A model generated the notes under the pieces. It saw only the letters and a list, made by a program, of their open reading frames with translations, ran no database searches and was not told the DNA's origin. Position numbers and translations under genes: made by a program. From Rhizobium sp. SL86 (GTDB lineage: Bacteria > Pseudomonadota > Alphaproteobacteria > Rhizobiales > Rhizobiaceae): a stretch of DNA of 64,000 bases. Positions 25,347-33,690 of this stretch are shown piece after piece. Each line of letters starts with the position of its first letter. Positions within the stretch are counted from its first letter, which is position 1. The stretch covers positions 62,001 to 126,000 of the forward strand of contig NZ_JAPPRJ010000002.1 of NCBI RefSeq assembly GCF_026672545.1, in the 5' to 3' direction.

Positions 25347-26501
25347 ATGCGTATCCTCATCGTCGGAGGCGGGCCGGCAGGCCTGACGTTTGCAGCCTGC
25401 CTACTGCGGCACGGCATCGAGCCGGTCATCGTCGAGAAGGCCGCTCATGGCCGCACCGGCGGCTACTCGATCGGCCTGCATGTCAACGGCTGGCGTGTTG
25501 CGGAAAAGCTGGGACTGGTGGAAGCCTTCCGCGAGAAGGCGATGCCGCTCGGCCTTGCCCATCACCGCGACCGACACGGCCGAAAGCTCTTCTCCTATGA
25601 CTACCGAACGCTGGCAGAGGCCGCCGACGGTCGCCTTCTTGCCATCATGCGCCAGGATTTCCAGGAGGTCCTGACCACCGCCGTGCAGGAAAATTGCCCG
25701 ATCCGCTACGAAACGACCGTGATTTCTCTTGAGGACGATGGATCGGGCGTGGACGTTACATTCTTCGATGGCAGCCGTGATCGCTTCGACCTCGTCGTCG
25801 GCGCCGACGGCTATCGCAGCAGCGTGCGCGCACTGGTCTTCGGACCGCATGAAACGTTTCTCCGACCGCTCGGTTACCGCGCGAGCGCCTGGCGGGTGCG
25901 CCTTACAAAACCGCTCGGCGCGAGTTTCATCGGCATGATGGATGTGGATCATCAGGGCGGTCTCTACACGGTCGGCGACGGCACGGCAGCAACACTGTTC
26001 TGCTGGCGCGACGAGCGCACGGACCGGCTCGATCCCGATGCGCGTCGCGCTGTCCTGCAACAGGAGTTCGGCCACTGGCCGGAGCCGGTCGCATCCGCCC
26101 TCACATCGGCAATCGACTGGGACCAGTCGTTTTTTGACACCGTGTCCCAGATCGAAGTCCCCAGATGGTCAAAGGGCCGCATTGCCCTGCTGGGCGATTC
26201 CGCCTGGTGTCTGACCTTCCTGGCGGGACAGGGTACGTCCACCGCCATGGCCGGAGCCTACATCCTCGCCGCGGAACTGGCTCGGAAAGGCCATGTCGAA
26301 GCACTTGAAAGCTATGAGGCACGGATGCGGCCGCTGGTGACGAAGATGCAGGCGGTGTCGCGCAACATCGGCAGCCACTACATCCCGCAGAGCACCTTCG
26401 GCATGCGCCTGCAGTCGTGGCTTCTGCCGATCATGCTGTCGCGACCGCTCATACGGTTTACGTCAAGCCGGCTGGCGGCACCACCCGTAGCGATAGACTG
26501 A
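25347..26501 (+). CDS. FAD-dependent monooxygenase beside siderophore receptor
   Basis: The product is 384 residues; the ATG has TGAGGAGA upstream, overlapping the receptor stop, so it is in the same operon. It starts MRILIVGGGPAGLTFAA (FAD motif), has DLVVGADGYRSSVR (DG motif) and RIALLGDSAWCLT (GD motif), the three marks of aromatic/anthracycline-type flavoprotein hydroxylases. No siderophore biosynthetic gene accompanies it. It could modify or degrade the imported siderophore to free iron, or detoxify a compound taken up with it. This role is inferred from position only. Confidence 0.8.
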   Translation: MRILIVGGGPAGLTFAACLLRHGIEPVIVEKAAHGRTGGYSIGLHVNGWRVAEKLGLVEAFREKAMPLGLAHHRDRHGRKLFSYDYRTLAEAADGRLLAIMRQDFQEVLTTAVQENCPIRYETTVISLEDDGSGVDVTFFDGSRDRFDLVVGADGYRSSVRALVFGPHETFLRPLGYRASAWRVRLTKPLGASFIGMMDVDHQGGLYTVGDGTAATLFCWRDERTDRLDPDARRAVLQQEFGHWPEPVASALTSAIDWDQSFFDTVSQIEVPRWSKGRIALLGDSAWCLTFLAGQGTSTAMAGAYILAAELARKGHVEALESYEARMRPLVTKMQAVSRNIGSHYIPQSTFGMRLQSWLLPIMLSRPLIRFTSSRLAAPPVAID

Positions 26502-26661
26502 AACCTTATACATGTGTCGGCTCCGGCCAGACGGCGCAGGCAGATCTTGGAATCCGCATGCTCACACCGTCCGGATCACACCCCGTTATGGGCGAGGACA
26601 CGTATGGCGGAGATCAAGCCGCATTGCTCGGTTGCGCCAGCCATCGTGCGGTTGAGGCCCT

Positions 26662-27819
26662 TCAGTAAGCCGCGCGGTAAATCGCCAGCGCGTCCGCCTC
26701 GGTTAGCGGTCGCGGATTGTTGACGAGAAGCCGCGTCTGGTTCATCGCGTCCTTTGCAAGCTTCGGCAACCATTCTTGCGTGATGCCGAGATCCCGCAGG
26801 CGCTGCGGTAGCCCGCAATCGATCGATAATTGCGCCAGAGCATCACAGAAACCCGCCACCCGCGCCTGCCCCTGCAGATTGCCGAGCGCCGGAAAGGCAT
26901 GCGGCGCTAGGTCGACATAAACGTCATGGGCAGTGACCGCGTTGAAACGCAGCACATGCGGCAGCACCAGCGCATTGGACAGCCCGTGCGGGATATGGAA
27001 GTGCCCCCCGAGCGGATAAGCGAGCGCATGCACTGCCGCGACCGGTGAATTGGCAAAGGCCTGACCGGCGAGCATCGAGCCCAGCAACATGTCCGCCCGC
27101 GCCTCAGCATTGGCGCCATCTTTGACCGCGGTCAGCAATGCCGGCCCCATCAACTGAAGTGCCTGGATGGCCAAGCCACGCGAGACCGGATTGTTGTTGG
27201 CATTTGCCGAGGCAAAGGCTTCGATCGCATGCACCATGGCATCGAGACCGGTCGCAGCCGTCACATGCGGCGGCAGTCCATAGGTGAGTTCCGGATCCAG
27301 CAGCGCGACATCCGGCAGAAGAACGAATGAAACGACACCCATCTTTTCCGCCGTTCCTGTCGTGACGATCGCGATCGGCGTCACCTCCGAACCGGTACCG
27401 GCCGTGGTCGGCACCAGAATGAGCGGCAGGCGTGGGCCCTTGGCTTTGCCGACGCCGTAAATCTCCTTCAGGTCCTCGCGGCCCATGGCGAGCAAAGCCA
27501 CGAGCTTTGCGACATCAAGCGACGACCCGCCGCCGAGACCAACGATGCAATCGGCGGCGGCCTCCCGCGCAAGCCGCGTGGCGGCCTCGATCACCACCTC
27601 CGGCGGATCGGCCACCACATCGGCAAACAGCGACACCTCGATCCCCGCCGCCTTGAAAACATCAAGCGCCCTGTCAACGATGCCGGTCTTCATCATGCCC
27701 GGATCCGTGATGAGCAATACGTTTCTGCCAAACGCGGCCAGAACGAGATCGCCGAGTTTCAGGAGTGCCCCGGCTCCGAACTGGATGCTGCGGGTCGTAT
27801 TGAAGAGAAAAGGCTGCAC
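26662..27819 (-). CDS. Iron-containing alcohol dehydrogenase / maleylacetate-reductase-like
   Basis: The product is 385 residues from a GTG start at 27819, chosen because AAGGAA lies seven bases upstream and the length then matches the family. The NAD motif is GLGGGSSLDVAK near residue 95, with PTTAGTGSEVTP after it. Metal ligands are in GLDAMVHAIEAF (Asp, His), VHALAYPLGG and HIPHG (His). Family III alcohol dehydrogenases include butanol, 1,3-propanediol and maleylacetate reductases; the substrate here is unclear. It converges with the FAD monooxygenase gene and stands alone on its strand. Confidence 0.85.
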   Translation of the reverse strand: MQPFLFNTTRSIQFGAGALLKLGDLVLAAFGRNVLLITDPGMMKTGIVDRALDVFKAAGIEVSLFADVVADPPEVVIEAATRLAREAAADCIVGLGGGSSLDVAKLVALLAMGREDLKEIYGVGKAKGPRLPLILVPTTAGTGSEVTPIAIVTTGTAEKMGVVSFVLLPDVALLDPELTYGLPPHVTAATGLDAMVHAIEAFASANANNNPVSRGLAIQALQLMGPALLTAVKDGANAEARADMLLGSMLAGQAFANSPVAAVHALAYPLGGHFHIPHGLSNALVLPHVLRFNAVTAHDVYVDLAPHAFPALGNLQGQARVAGFCDALAQLSIDCGLPQRLRDLGITQEWLPKLAKDAMNQTRLLVNNPRPLTEADALAIYRAAY

Positions 27820-28060
27820 GTGTTCTTTCCTTGACGTTGATCTGTCACGATCCTGCAGCCCCATTCGGCCGCCCGAGACATCCCTCGCATCTGCAATGTC
27901 ACCGATGATCCATTGTTTTTGCGCCGTGCGCAACGCGCGGCGACCCCAGAACCGACACCTCCGTCTTCAGCACCCCCGGATAATCCGCCAACAGATCGAC
28001 AGGCCGCGGCAGAAAGAATGGTCCGACAATCCGGGCGGCCTTTTGCGGCTCCGGATCGGA

Positions 28061-28645
28061 TCAGCGGGCGGTGTTGGCAGGAGACTGGTTTCTCTGCCCT
28101 CTTGCGCGTTCGGCAAGGATGAGGCCGAGGCCGGCCTCGTCGTGAGGATCGGACACGGGTTGATCCTGGTGATAAAGCGGAGCCGTATCCCGTTTTCGGT
28201 GGGCGGGGTTGAGCAAGGCACAGTCGAGACAGTCGACCCGCCTGCTGGCGATCTCGCTGACCAGGTCTGCGATCGAAAAACGATCCATGAAGGTGAAGAA
28301 GGTGGCTTCGGCGGCGCCGACAATCGCGGTGAAAGCGGTATTGGCACCAGGCGGCTCAGCACTGTTGCGAGCCTCCGTGTGACGCACGAGATCCGGTTGC
28401 ATGCGCCTCAGCACGTCACCAAGCAGGATTTCCTCCGGCGGACGCGCAAGGGTGATCCCACCTTGACGCCCCCGCATGGCTTTCAGAAGACCCTGCTGGA
28501 CAAGATCGGTGACGATCTGGGCGGCATGATCCTTCGTTGCCTTGGCCGCTTCGGCCACATCCATCGTGCGAACGGTCTTGCCGGCCGCTTGTGCGCAAGC
28601 GGTGAGGATTGCAATGGCGATCTCGGATTGGCGGGTCAGGCGCAT
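28061..28645 (-). CDS. Rrf2-family transcriptional regulator
   Basis: The product is 194 residues. ATG at 28645 follows GGGAGGCAG and opens MRLTRQSEIAIAIL, the standard Rrf2 start; the winged helix covers KTVRTMDVAEAAKATKDHAAQIVTDL and the wing RGRQGGITLARP. Cluster-binding Rrf2 proteins (IscR, NsrR, RirA) use three cysteines. Here the equivalent region reads RRVDCLDCALLN with only two close cysteines, so an Fe-S cluster is possible but not assured. It begins 16 bases after the ABC exporter stop and is probably co-transcribed with it. Confidence 0.8.
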   Translation of the reverse strand: MRLTRQSEIAIAILTACAQAAGKTVRTMDVAEAAKATKDHAAQIVTDLVQQGLLKAMRGRQGGITLARPPEEILLGDVLRRMQPDLVRHTEARNSAEPPGANTAFTAIVGAAEATFFTFMDRFSIADLVSEIASRRVDCLDCALLNPAHRKRDTAPLYHQDQPVSDPHDEAGLGLILAERARGQRNQSPANTAR

Positions 28646-28661
28646 TCGTCTGCCTCCCTTG

Positions 28662-30443
28662 TCATTCACCAGCAAGCGATGCCGCGGATGGCTTGCTGTC
28701 GTTAACGGCAATGGCGTGACCGCTGGATTGCGCGGCATGAAGCTGGCGGAAGCGGCCATCCTTGCGGGCGATCAGGTCCGCGTGGCTGCCCTGTTCGACG
28801 ATTTGGCCATCTTCCACGACGAGGATGCGGTCCGCATTGGCGATGGTGGCCAGTCGGTGGGCGATGATGAGCGTCGTGCGGCCTTGCGACAGATCGGCAA
28901 GTGATTGCTGGATGGCCCGTTCCGTTTCCGTATCCAGCGCCGAGGTTGCTTCATCGAGGATCAGGATCGGCGGGTTCCGGAGGAAAATGCGGGCAATGGC
29001 AAGCCGCTGTTTCTGCCCACCGGACAGTTTGACGCCGCGCTCGCCGATGATGGTGTCAAGGCCGGCCGGAAGCGCTGCGATAACACCATCGAGACGGGCG
29101 CGGCGGGCCGCCTCGCGGATCTCGCCCTCGGTCGCCTCAAGCCGCCCATAGGCGATGTTGTCGCGGATAGAGCCGGCGAACAGGAAGACATCCTGCTGAA
29201 CGATACCGATGTTGGAGCGCAGGGACTTCAACGTCATGTCGCGAATGTCGATGCCATCGATCAGGATTGCGCCACCTGTCACCTCGTAAAAGCGCGGCAG
29301 CAGCGAACAGATCGTCGTCTTGCCGGCACCCGACGGGCCGACGAAGGCAATCGTCTCGCCGGCGCGGATCGACAAAGTGAGCCCTTCGAAGATCGCCTTG
29401 TCGGGACCATAACCGAAACGCACCGCGCGATAGTCGATATCCCCCTTCAGCCGCGCGACGGAACGGGCCTGCGTCCGATCGGCAATATCCGGCCGCGTGT
29501 CGAGGAACTGACAATAACGCTGGAAGCCGGCAAGTCCCTTCGGATAGGTCTCGATGATCGAATTGATCTTGTCGATCGGGCGGAAGAACACGTTGACCAG
29601 CAGCAGGAAACCGACGAAGCCGCCGGCTGTCAGATCGCCCTGCACAACGAACCAGGCACCGGCCAGCATCACCACCACCTGCACGAAACGCATGGAGAGG
29701 TAGGACAACGACATCGACGCCGCCATCACCTTATAGGCTTGCAGCTTGGTGGCGAGATAGTTGCGGTTGTTCTCGGCAAACAGTTTGCGTTCGTGATCCT
29801 CGTTGGCAAAGGCCTGGACGACACGGATGCCACCGACATTTTCCTCGATACGGGCGTTGAACTCCGCCACCCGGCCATAAAGCGCATGCCAGGTTGCGGT
29901 CATGCGCTGGCCGTAGACGGTGGTCAGGATCGCCGTGACCGGTACAATGATGGCCGTGATCAGCGCCAATGGCACATGCACCCAGAGCATCAGCACCAGC
30001 GCGCCGATCAGCGTCATGAGGGCGATAAAGAGATCCTCCGGGCCGTGATGCGCCACTTCGCCGATCTCTTCGAGATCCTTGGTCAGCCTTGCCACGAGAT
30101 GGCCGGTTTTCTGGTTGTCGAAGAAACCGAAGGAGAGTTTCTGCAGATGATCGAAGGCCTTGCGGCGCATCTCCGTCTCGATGTTGAGGCCGAGCATGTG
30201 GCCCCAGTAGGTGACGATGACCTGCAGGCCGGCATTCACGATGTAGATGAGCAGCAGGCCGAGCGATGCGAGCGCAATCAGGCCCAACTGGTTCGTCGGC
30301 AGCAGCCTGTCGATGAACAACGTCACCGCCACGGGAAAGGCCAGTTCCAGCAGCCCGGCGGCAACGGCAGAGGAGAAGTCGAGCGCAAACAGACCGCGAT
30401 GGGGGCGATAATAGGCCGCAAAACGCTTCAACAGGTCACTCAC
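28662..30443 (-). CDS. ABC exporter, fused permease and ATPase
   Basis: The product is 593 residues from GTG 30443. The first ~330 residues are a six-helix type IV exporter domain (FFDNQKTGHLVARLTKDLEEI coupling region). The ATPase domain has Walker A GPSGAGKTT, signature LSGGQKQR, Walker B ILILDEATSALD and the H-loop IAHRL. Such half transporters pump lipids, peptides or drugs outward; in siderophore loci they sometimes export siderophore or recycle it. It lies just downstream of the fepC gene but is separated by 117 bases, which may hold its own promoter. The substrate is unknown. Confidence 0.88.
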   Translation of the reverse strand: MSDLLKRFAAYYRPHRGLFALDFSSAVAAGLLELAFPVAVTLFIDRLLPTNQLGLIALASLGLLLIYIVNAGLQVIVTYWGHMLGLNIETEMRRKAFDHLQKLSFGFFDNQKTGHLVARLTKDLEEIGEVAHHGPEDLFIALMTLIGALVLMLWVHVPLALITAIIVPVTAILTTVYGQRMTATWHALYGRVAEFNARIEENVGGIRVVQAFANEDHERKLFAENNRNYLATKLQAYKVMAASMSLSYLSMRFVQVVVMLAGAWFVVQGDLTAGGFVGFLLLVNVFFRPIDKINSIIETYPKGLAGFQRYCQFLDTRPDIADRTQARSVARLKGDIDYRAVRFGYGPDKAIFEGLTLSIRAGETIAFVGPSGAGKTTICSLLPRFYEVTGGAILIDGIDIRDMTLKSLRSNIGIVQQDVFLFAGSIRDNIAYGRLEATEGEIREAARRARLDGVIAALPAGLDTIIGERGVKLSGGQKQRLAIARIFLRNPPILILDEATSALDTETERAIQQSLADLSQGRTTLIIAHRLATIANADRILVVEDGQIVEQGSHADLIARKDGRFRQLHAAQSSGHAIAVNDSKPSAASLAGE

Positions 30444-30560
30444 AGAGCCTTCCTTCCGTTCGGTTGCTGCTAAGACTATGACGAACGAGCGTGCCGCTTC
30501 CGGTAAAACTTTCTCGCGCCAGACCTTCGGTTTCTATCTGCGCGATATTTGCCCCAAGGT

Positions 30561-31388
30561 TCAAGGCGTTTTGTTTGATGCCTTTGGGACGATGAGGGGT
30601 GTTGCGGTGATAGGGTCTGGGATGATGATGGCGGGCAGGCCGAAGACGTCTTTGACCAGATCTTCGGTGACGATGGCGGACGGCCTTCCTTCGGCAAGGA
30701 CCGCGCCGTCCTTCATGGCGATCAGGTGGGTGGCATAACGGCAGGCATGGTTGAGATCGTGCAACACGGCGACGATCGTGCGGCCTTCCGCGTTGAGATC
30801 GGCGAGCAGGTCCATCAGCTCGATCTGGTGGGCGATGTCGAGAAAGGTGGTCGGTTCGTCGAGCAGCAGGATCGGCGTTTCCTGCGCCAGCACCATGGCG
30901 ATCCAGACACGCTGGCGCTGGCCGCCGGACAGCTCATCCACCAGCCGTCCGGAGAGATCCGTCACACGGGTTGCTTCCATCGCGGCGATGACGGCCTCTT
31001 CGTCGGCGCTCGACCATTGGCGGAAGAGGGACTGGTGCGGATAACGGCCGCGCGCCACCAGATCCGCCACCGTGATGCCGTCCGGCGCCGTGGAGGATTG
31101 CGGCAGAAGGCCAAGCCGGCGGGCGACCTCACGCGCCGGGATATCGCGCAGGCTGCACCCATCGAGGATCACCTGACCCGCCGATGGCACCAGCAGCCGC
31201 GACAGGGCTCTGAGCAGGGTGGACTTGCCACAGGCATTCGGCCCGACGATGACGGTGAAGGCACCATCGGGAATGGCAACGCTGAGGTTTTGCGAGATGG
31301 TGCGTTCGTCGTATCGCAGCGTCACCTCGTTTGCGTGCAGGCGGCCGGAGCCGGATGGGGAGATGGAGCCGGATGGGGACCTGGTCAT
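30561..31388 (-). CDS. fepC: Ferri-siderophore ABC importer ATPase (FepC-like)
   Basis: The product is 275 residues. The ATG at 31388 overlaps the permease stop as ATGA and has GAGGG upstream. Walker A is GPNACGKST, the signature is LSGGQRQR, Walker B is ILLLDEPTTFLD, and LHDLNHA is the H-loop, all in FepC/FhuC form. Residues 3-14 carry a short duplicated PSGS segment that comes from an 18-bp DNA repeat. It powers import of ferric siderophore through the FepD/FepG channel. It ends the operon that starts at the binding protein. Confidence 0.9.
   Translation of the reverse strand: MTRSPSGSISPSGSGRLHANEVTLRYDERTISQNLSVAIPDGAFTVIVGPNACGKSTLLRALSRLLVPSAGQVILDGCSLRDIPAREVARRLGLLPQSSTAPDGITVADLVARGRYPHQSLFRQWSSADEEAVIAAMEATRVTDLSGRLVDELSGGQRQRVWIAMVLAQETPILLLDEPTTFLDIAHQIELMDLLADLNAEGRTIVAVLHDLNHACRYATHLIAMKDGAVLAEGRPSAIVTEDLVKDVFGLPAIIIPDPITATPLIVPKASNKTP
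31347..31382. repeat. Two 18-bp direct repeats in the fepC N terminus
   Basis: Two adjacent 18-bp units starting GGAGCCGGATGGGGA (31347-31364 and 31365-31382) encode the PSGSISPSGS stretch of the ATPase. The units differ only at their last three bases, so the duplication looks recent. Confidence 0.75.
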
Positions 31389-32506
31389 TTGCGACCCTCG
31401 CGCAGGAGAAGAAAGAGGACGTAGATCCCGCCGATGCTCACCGTCATGACCCCGACGGGAAGCTGAACCCCGAACGCATGCTGGGCGGCCCAGTCGGCGG
31501 CGAGCAGCAGCAGCCCGCCGGTCAGCGCCGAGGGACAAAGCGCAACACCGGGCGAGCGGGTCAGGCGCCGGGCGATCTGCGGGGCGCAGAGCGCGATGAA
31601 GGCAATCGGGCCGGCCGTCGCGGTGACAAGCGCCGTCAGCGCAACGCCGACAAGCATCAGCAGGCCGCGGATGCGGTTCACATCGACGCCGGACGCACGC
31701 GCGCGATCCTCGCCGAGGTCCAGCTGGCGCATCGGGCGCGCCAGAACAAAGGTCAGCGGCAAAAGCACACAGAGCACCAGTGCGACGGGGAGAAGCTGCT
31801 CCACGCCAAGCCCGTTCAGCGAACCGGCGCCCCAGATGGCCGCCGCCATCGCCATCGGAAGCTCTGCCTCGCGGATCATCCAGGCATTACAGGCCGACAG
31901 CATGGCGGCAACACCGATGCCGACAATGATCAACCGAAAACCCTGCACGCCCTTGCGCCAGGCCAGCAGGTAGACGGCGATCGCGGTGAGCAGACCGCCG
32001 GCCAGCGCACCGAGCGCTGTCTCGTAATATCCGCCGGAGACCATGAGGATCACCATGAGCGCGCCGGTATGGGCGCCGGCGGAAAAACCGATGATATCGG
32101 GGGACCCCAGCGGATTGCGTGTCAGGCTCTGGAAGATCGCCCCGCTTGTGCCGAGTGCTGCGCCGAGCAGACCGGCCAGCGCCACGCGCGGCAGACGCCA
32201 TTCCACCACGATCATCCGCACCATGTCCTCGCCCTTGCCCGCCAGCGCCCTCAGCACATCGGCAAAAGCGATGGGATAGGTGCCGCTTACGAGCGACAGG
32301 GCCGCAAGGCAGGCGATGAGAGCCAGCAGCAGCAGCAGAATGACCAGCGCACGGCCATCGAGCCGGAACGACAGGCGGCCGGACAGCAGGCGCACGGTCA
32401 AGGAGGGCCGACCGATATCGAGTTTTGCGGAATGGGAAGGCGAACGAGAACAAGAACGAAAGCGAGAACGAGGATAAGAACGAGAACGAGCCGATGGCAC
32501 TGTCAT
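31385..32506 (-). CDS. fepG: Ferri-siderophore ABC importer permease (FepG-like)
   Basis: The product is 373 residues. ATG at 32506 overlaps the FepD stop (ATGA). Residues about 40-370 form the FecCD-type permease with LPRVALAGLLGAALGTSGAIFQ, TRNPLGSPDIIGFSAGAHTG and GPIAFIALCAPQIARRL, which define the family. The first ~28 residues are unusual: an Arg-Ser rich tract (ARSRSYPRSRFRSCSRS) encoded by a hexamer repeat and not part of the normal FepG fold. It may be a tolerated cytoplasmic tail or lie upstream of the real start, but no better start is evident. Confidence 0.88.
   Translation of the reverse strand: MTVPSARSRSYPRSRFRSCSRSPSHSAKLDIGRPSLTVRLLSGRLSFRLDGRALVILLLLLALIACLAALSLVSGTYPIAFADVLRALAGKGEDMVRMIVVEWRLPRVALAGLLGAALGTSGAIFQSLTRNPLGSPDIIGFSAGAHTGALMVILMVSGGYYETALGALAGGLLTAIAVYLLAWRKGVQGFRLIIVGIGVAAMLSACNAWMIREAELPMAMAAAIWGAGSLNGLGVEQLLPVALVLCVLLPLTFVLARPMRQLDLGEDRARASGVDVNRIRGLLMLVGVALTALVTATAGPIAFIALCAPQIARRLTRSPGVALCPSALTGGLLLLAADWAAQHAFGVQLPVGVMTVSIGGIYVLFLLLREGRK
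32442..32490. repeat. Hexamer tandem repeat encoding Arg-Ser tail of FepG
   Basis: About eight imperfect copies of a six-base unit (GAGAAC/AAGAAC on the plus strand, CGTTCT when read as codons) run through this segment and encode repeated Arg-Ser pairs at the FepG N terminus. Unit length is a multiple of three, so copy-number changes would keep the frame. Confidence 0.8.
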
Positions 32507-33630
32507 AACCCGCCCGCCTGTCTGCGCCGGGCAAGCGCAATCAGCACCGGTGCGCCGAGAAAGGCGGTGACGATGCCCGCCTCCAGCTCGCCCGGATAAA
32601 GCACGAGCCTGCCGGCAATATCGGCTGCCAGCAGCAGGATGGGCGCATAGATCATCACCATGGGAATGATCAGGCGCTGGTCCGGCCCGGTCAACCAGCG
32701 CACCACATGCGGCACCATCAAACCGACAAAGCCGATCGGGCCGCAGGCGGCGGTTCCCGCACCGGCGAGAAGTGTCACGGCAACCAGCGTCAGGATGCGG
32801 GTGCGGACAAGGCTTGCCCCGAGCGCGCGGGCAAGATCCTCGCCGAGTGCCACCGCATTCAGCGAACGGGCGCTCATCAGCGCGATCGCAAGACCGAGAC
32901 CGATACAGGGGGCGACGGCAACAACGACATCCATGTCGCGCCCGGCGACCGAGCCGATCGACCACTGGCGCATGGCATCGAAGGCCTGCGGGTTCAACAG
33001 CGTGACCGAAGAACCGATGCCGCCGAGCATGGCCGACAACGCCACACCCGCCAACACCAGGCGCACCGGGGTTACGCCACCGCGGCCTGCCATTGAGCCC
33101 CCCGCCATCCCGCCGCCCGTCATGCCTTCGCCCGTCATGCCTCCTGCCAATGCCAGCCCATAAACGCAGAGCGTCACCAGCACCGCACCGAGAAGCGCAA
33201 ACCACAGATAAACGTTGATCGACTGAACGCCGAACAGCCCGACGACGAGCGTCACGCAGAAAGCCGCCCCGGCATTGACGCCGAGGATCCCCGGATCGGC
33301 CAGCGGATTGCGTGTCGCCGCCTGGATCAGCGCCCCCGACACGCCAAACGCCATCCCGCACAAAAGCGACAGCAGCGTGCGCGGCAGGCGGTAATCGACA
33401 ATCACGATATGATCGACCAAACCGCCATCATAGGCAAAAAGCGCCTCGACCGCCGTGGAGACCGCCACCGGCCGTGCCCCCAGCACAAGGCTTGCCAGAA
33501 ACAGGACCACCAGCAGCACAAGGCCGAAAAGAGCCATGACCAGCACCCGTGCCAGCCCCTCTGTCAGACCCTCTGCCTGACCCCGCCTGCCCCGGGCGGC
33601 CCGATCATCGGCATCGACCGACAGGACCAT
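32503..33630 (-). CDS. fepD: Ferri-siderophore ABC importer permease (FepD-like)
   Basis: The product is 375 residues from ATG 33630, which has AAGGG seven bases upstream. A GTG at 33690 overlapping the previous stop would add a Val-Lys-Arg repeat of 20 residues. FecCD family marks are LPRTLLSLLCGMAFGVSGALIQ, TRNPLADPGILGVNAGAAF and GPIGFVGLMVPHVVRWL. Between two helices a glycine-methionine insert (GGMTGEGMTGGGMAGG) interrupts the usual short loop; it is encoded by a 15-bp tandem repeat. With FepG it forms the inner-membrane channel for a ferric siderophore. Confidence 0.88.
   Translation of the reverse strand: MVLSVDADDRAARGRRGQAEGLTEGLARVLVMALFGLVLLVVLFLASLVLGARPVAVSTAVEALFAYDGGLVDHIVIVDYRLPRTLLSLLCGMAFGVSGALIQAATRNPLADPGILGVNAGAAFCVTLVVGLFGVQSINVYLWFALLGAVLVTLCVYGLALAGGMTGEGMTGGGMAGGSMAGRGGVTPVRLVLAGVALSAMLGGIGSSVTLLNPQAFDAMRQWSIGSVAGRDMDVVVAVAPCIGLGLAIALMSARSLNAVALGEDLARALGASLVRTRILTLVAVTLLAGAGTAACGPIGFVGLMVPHVVRWLTGPDQRLIIPMVMIYAPILLLAADIAGRLVLYPGELEAGIVTAFLGAPVLIALARRRQAGGL
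33085..33141. repeat. 15-bp tandem repeat inside fepD loop
   Basis: Four imperfect 15-bp units (read on the minus strand as GGCATGACGGGCGAA and variants) encode the Gly-Met-Thr/Ala-Gly pentapeptides inserted in a FepD loop. Unit length again preserves frame. Confidence 0.75.
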
Positions 33631-33633
33631 CTG

Positions 33634-33690
33634 CGCACCCTTCACAGCCCTCACGCTCGTCACACGCGTCACCCGCTTCACACGCTTCAC
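33634..33690. repeat. 9-bp tandem repeat at the SIP/fepD junction
   Basis: About six imperfect copies of a 9-bp unit (GTGAAGCGT on the minus strand) cover the end of the siderophore-interacting protein gene and the region just upstream of the FepD ATG. They give repeated GTG codons, several of which could start translation, and a basic Val-Lys/Thr-Arg tract if translated. Confidence 0.75.

Noticed and set aside
23855..25429. Long minus-strand frame opposite the TonB receptor
   Set aside because: Shadow of the receptor's codon pattern; the plus-strand frame has signal peptide, plug and barrel.
33630..33690. GTG start at 33690 for FepD
   Set aside because: It overlaps the previous stop attractively, but would translate a basic 9-bp repeat; the ATG at 33630 has a good ribosome site and gives a normal N terminus. 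Left as an alternative.
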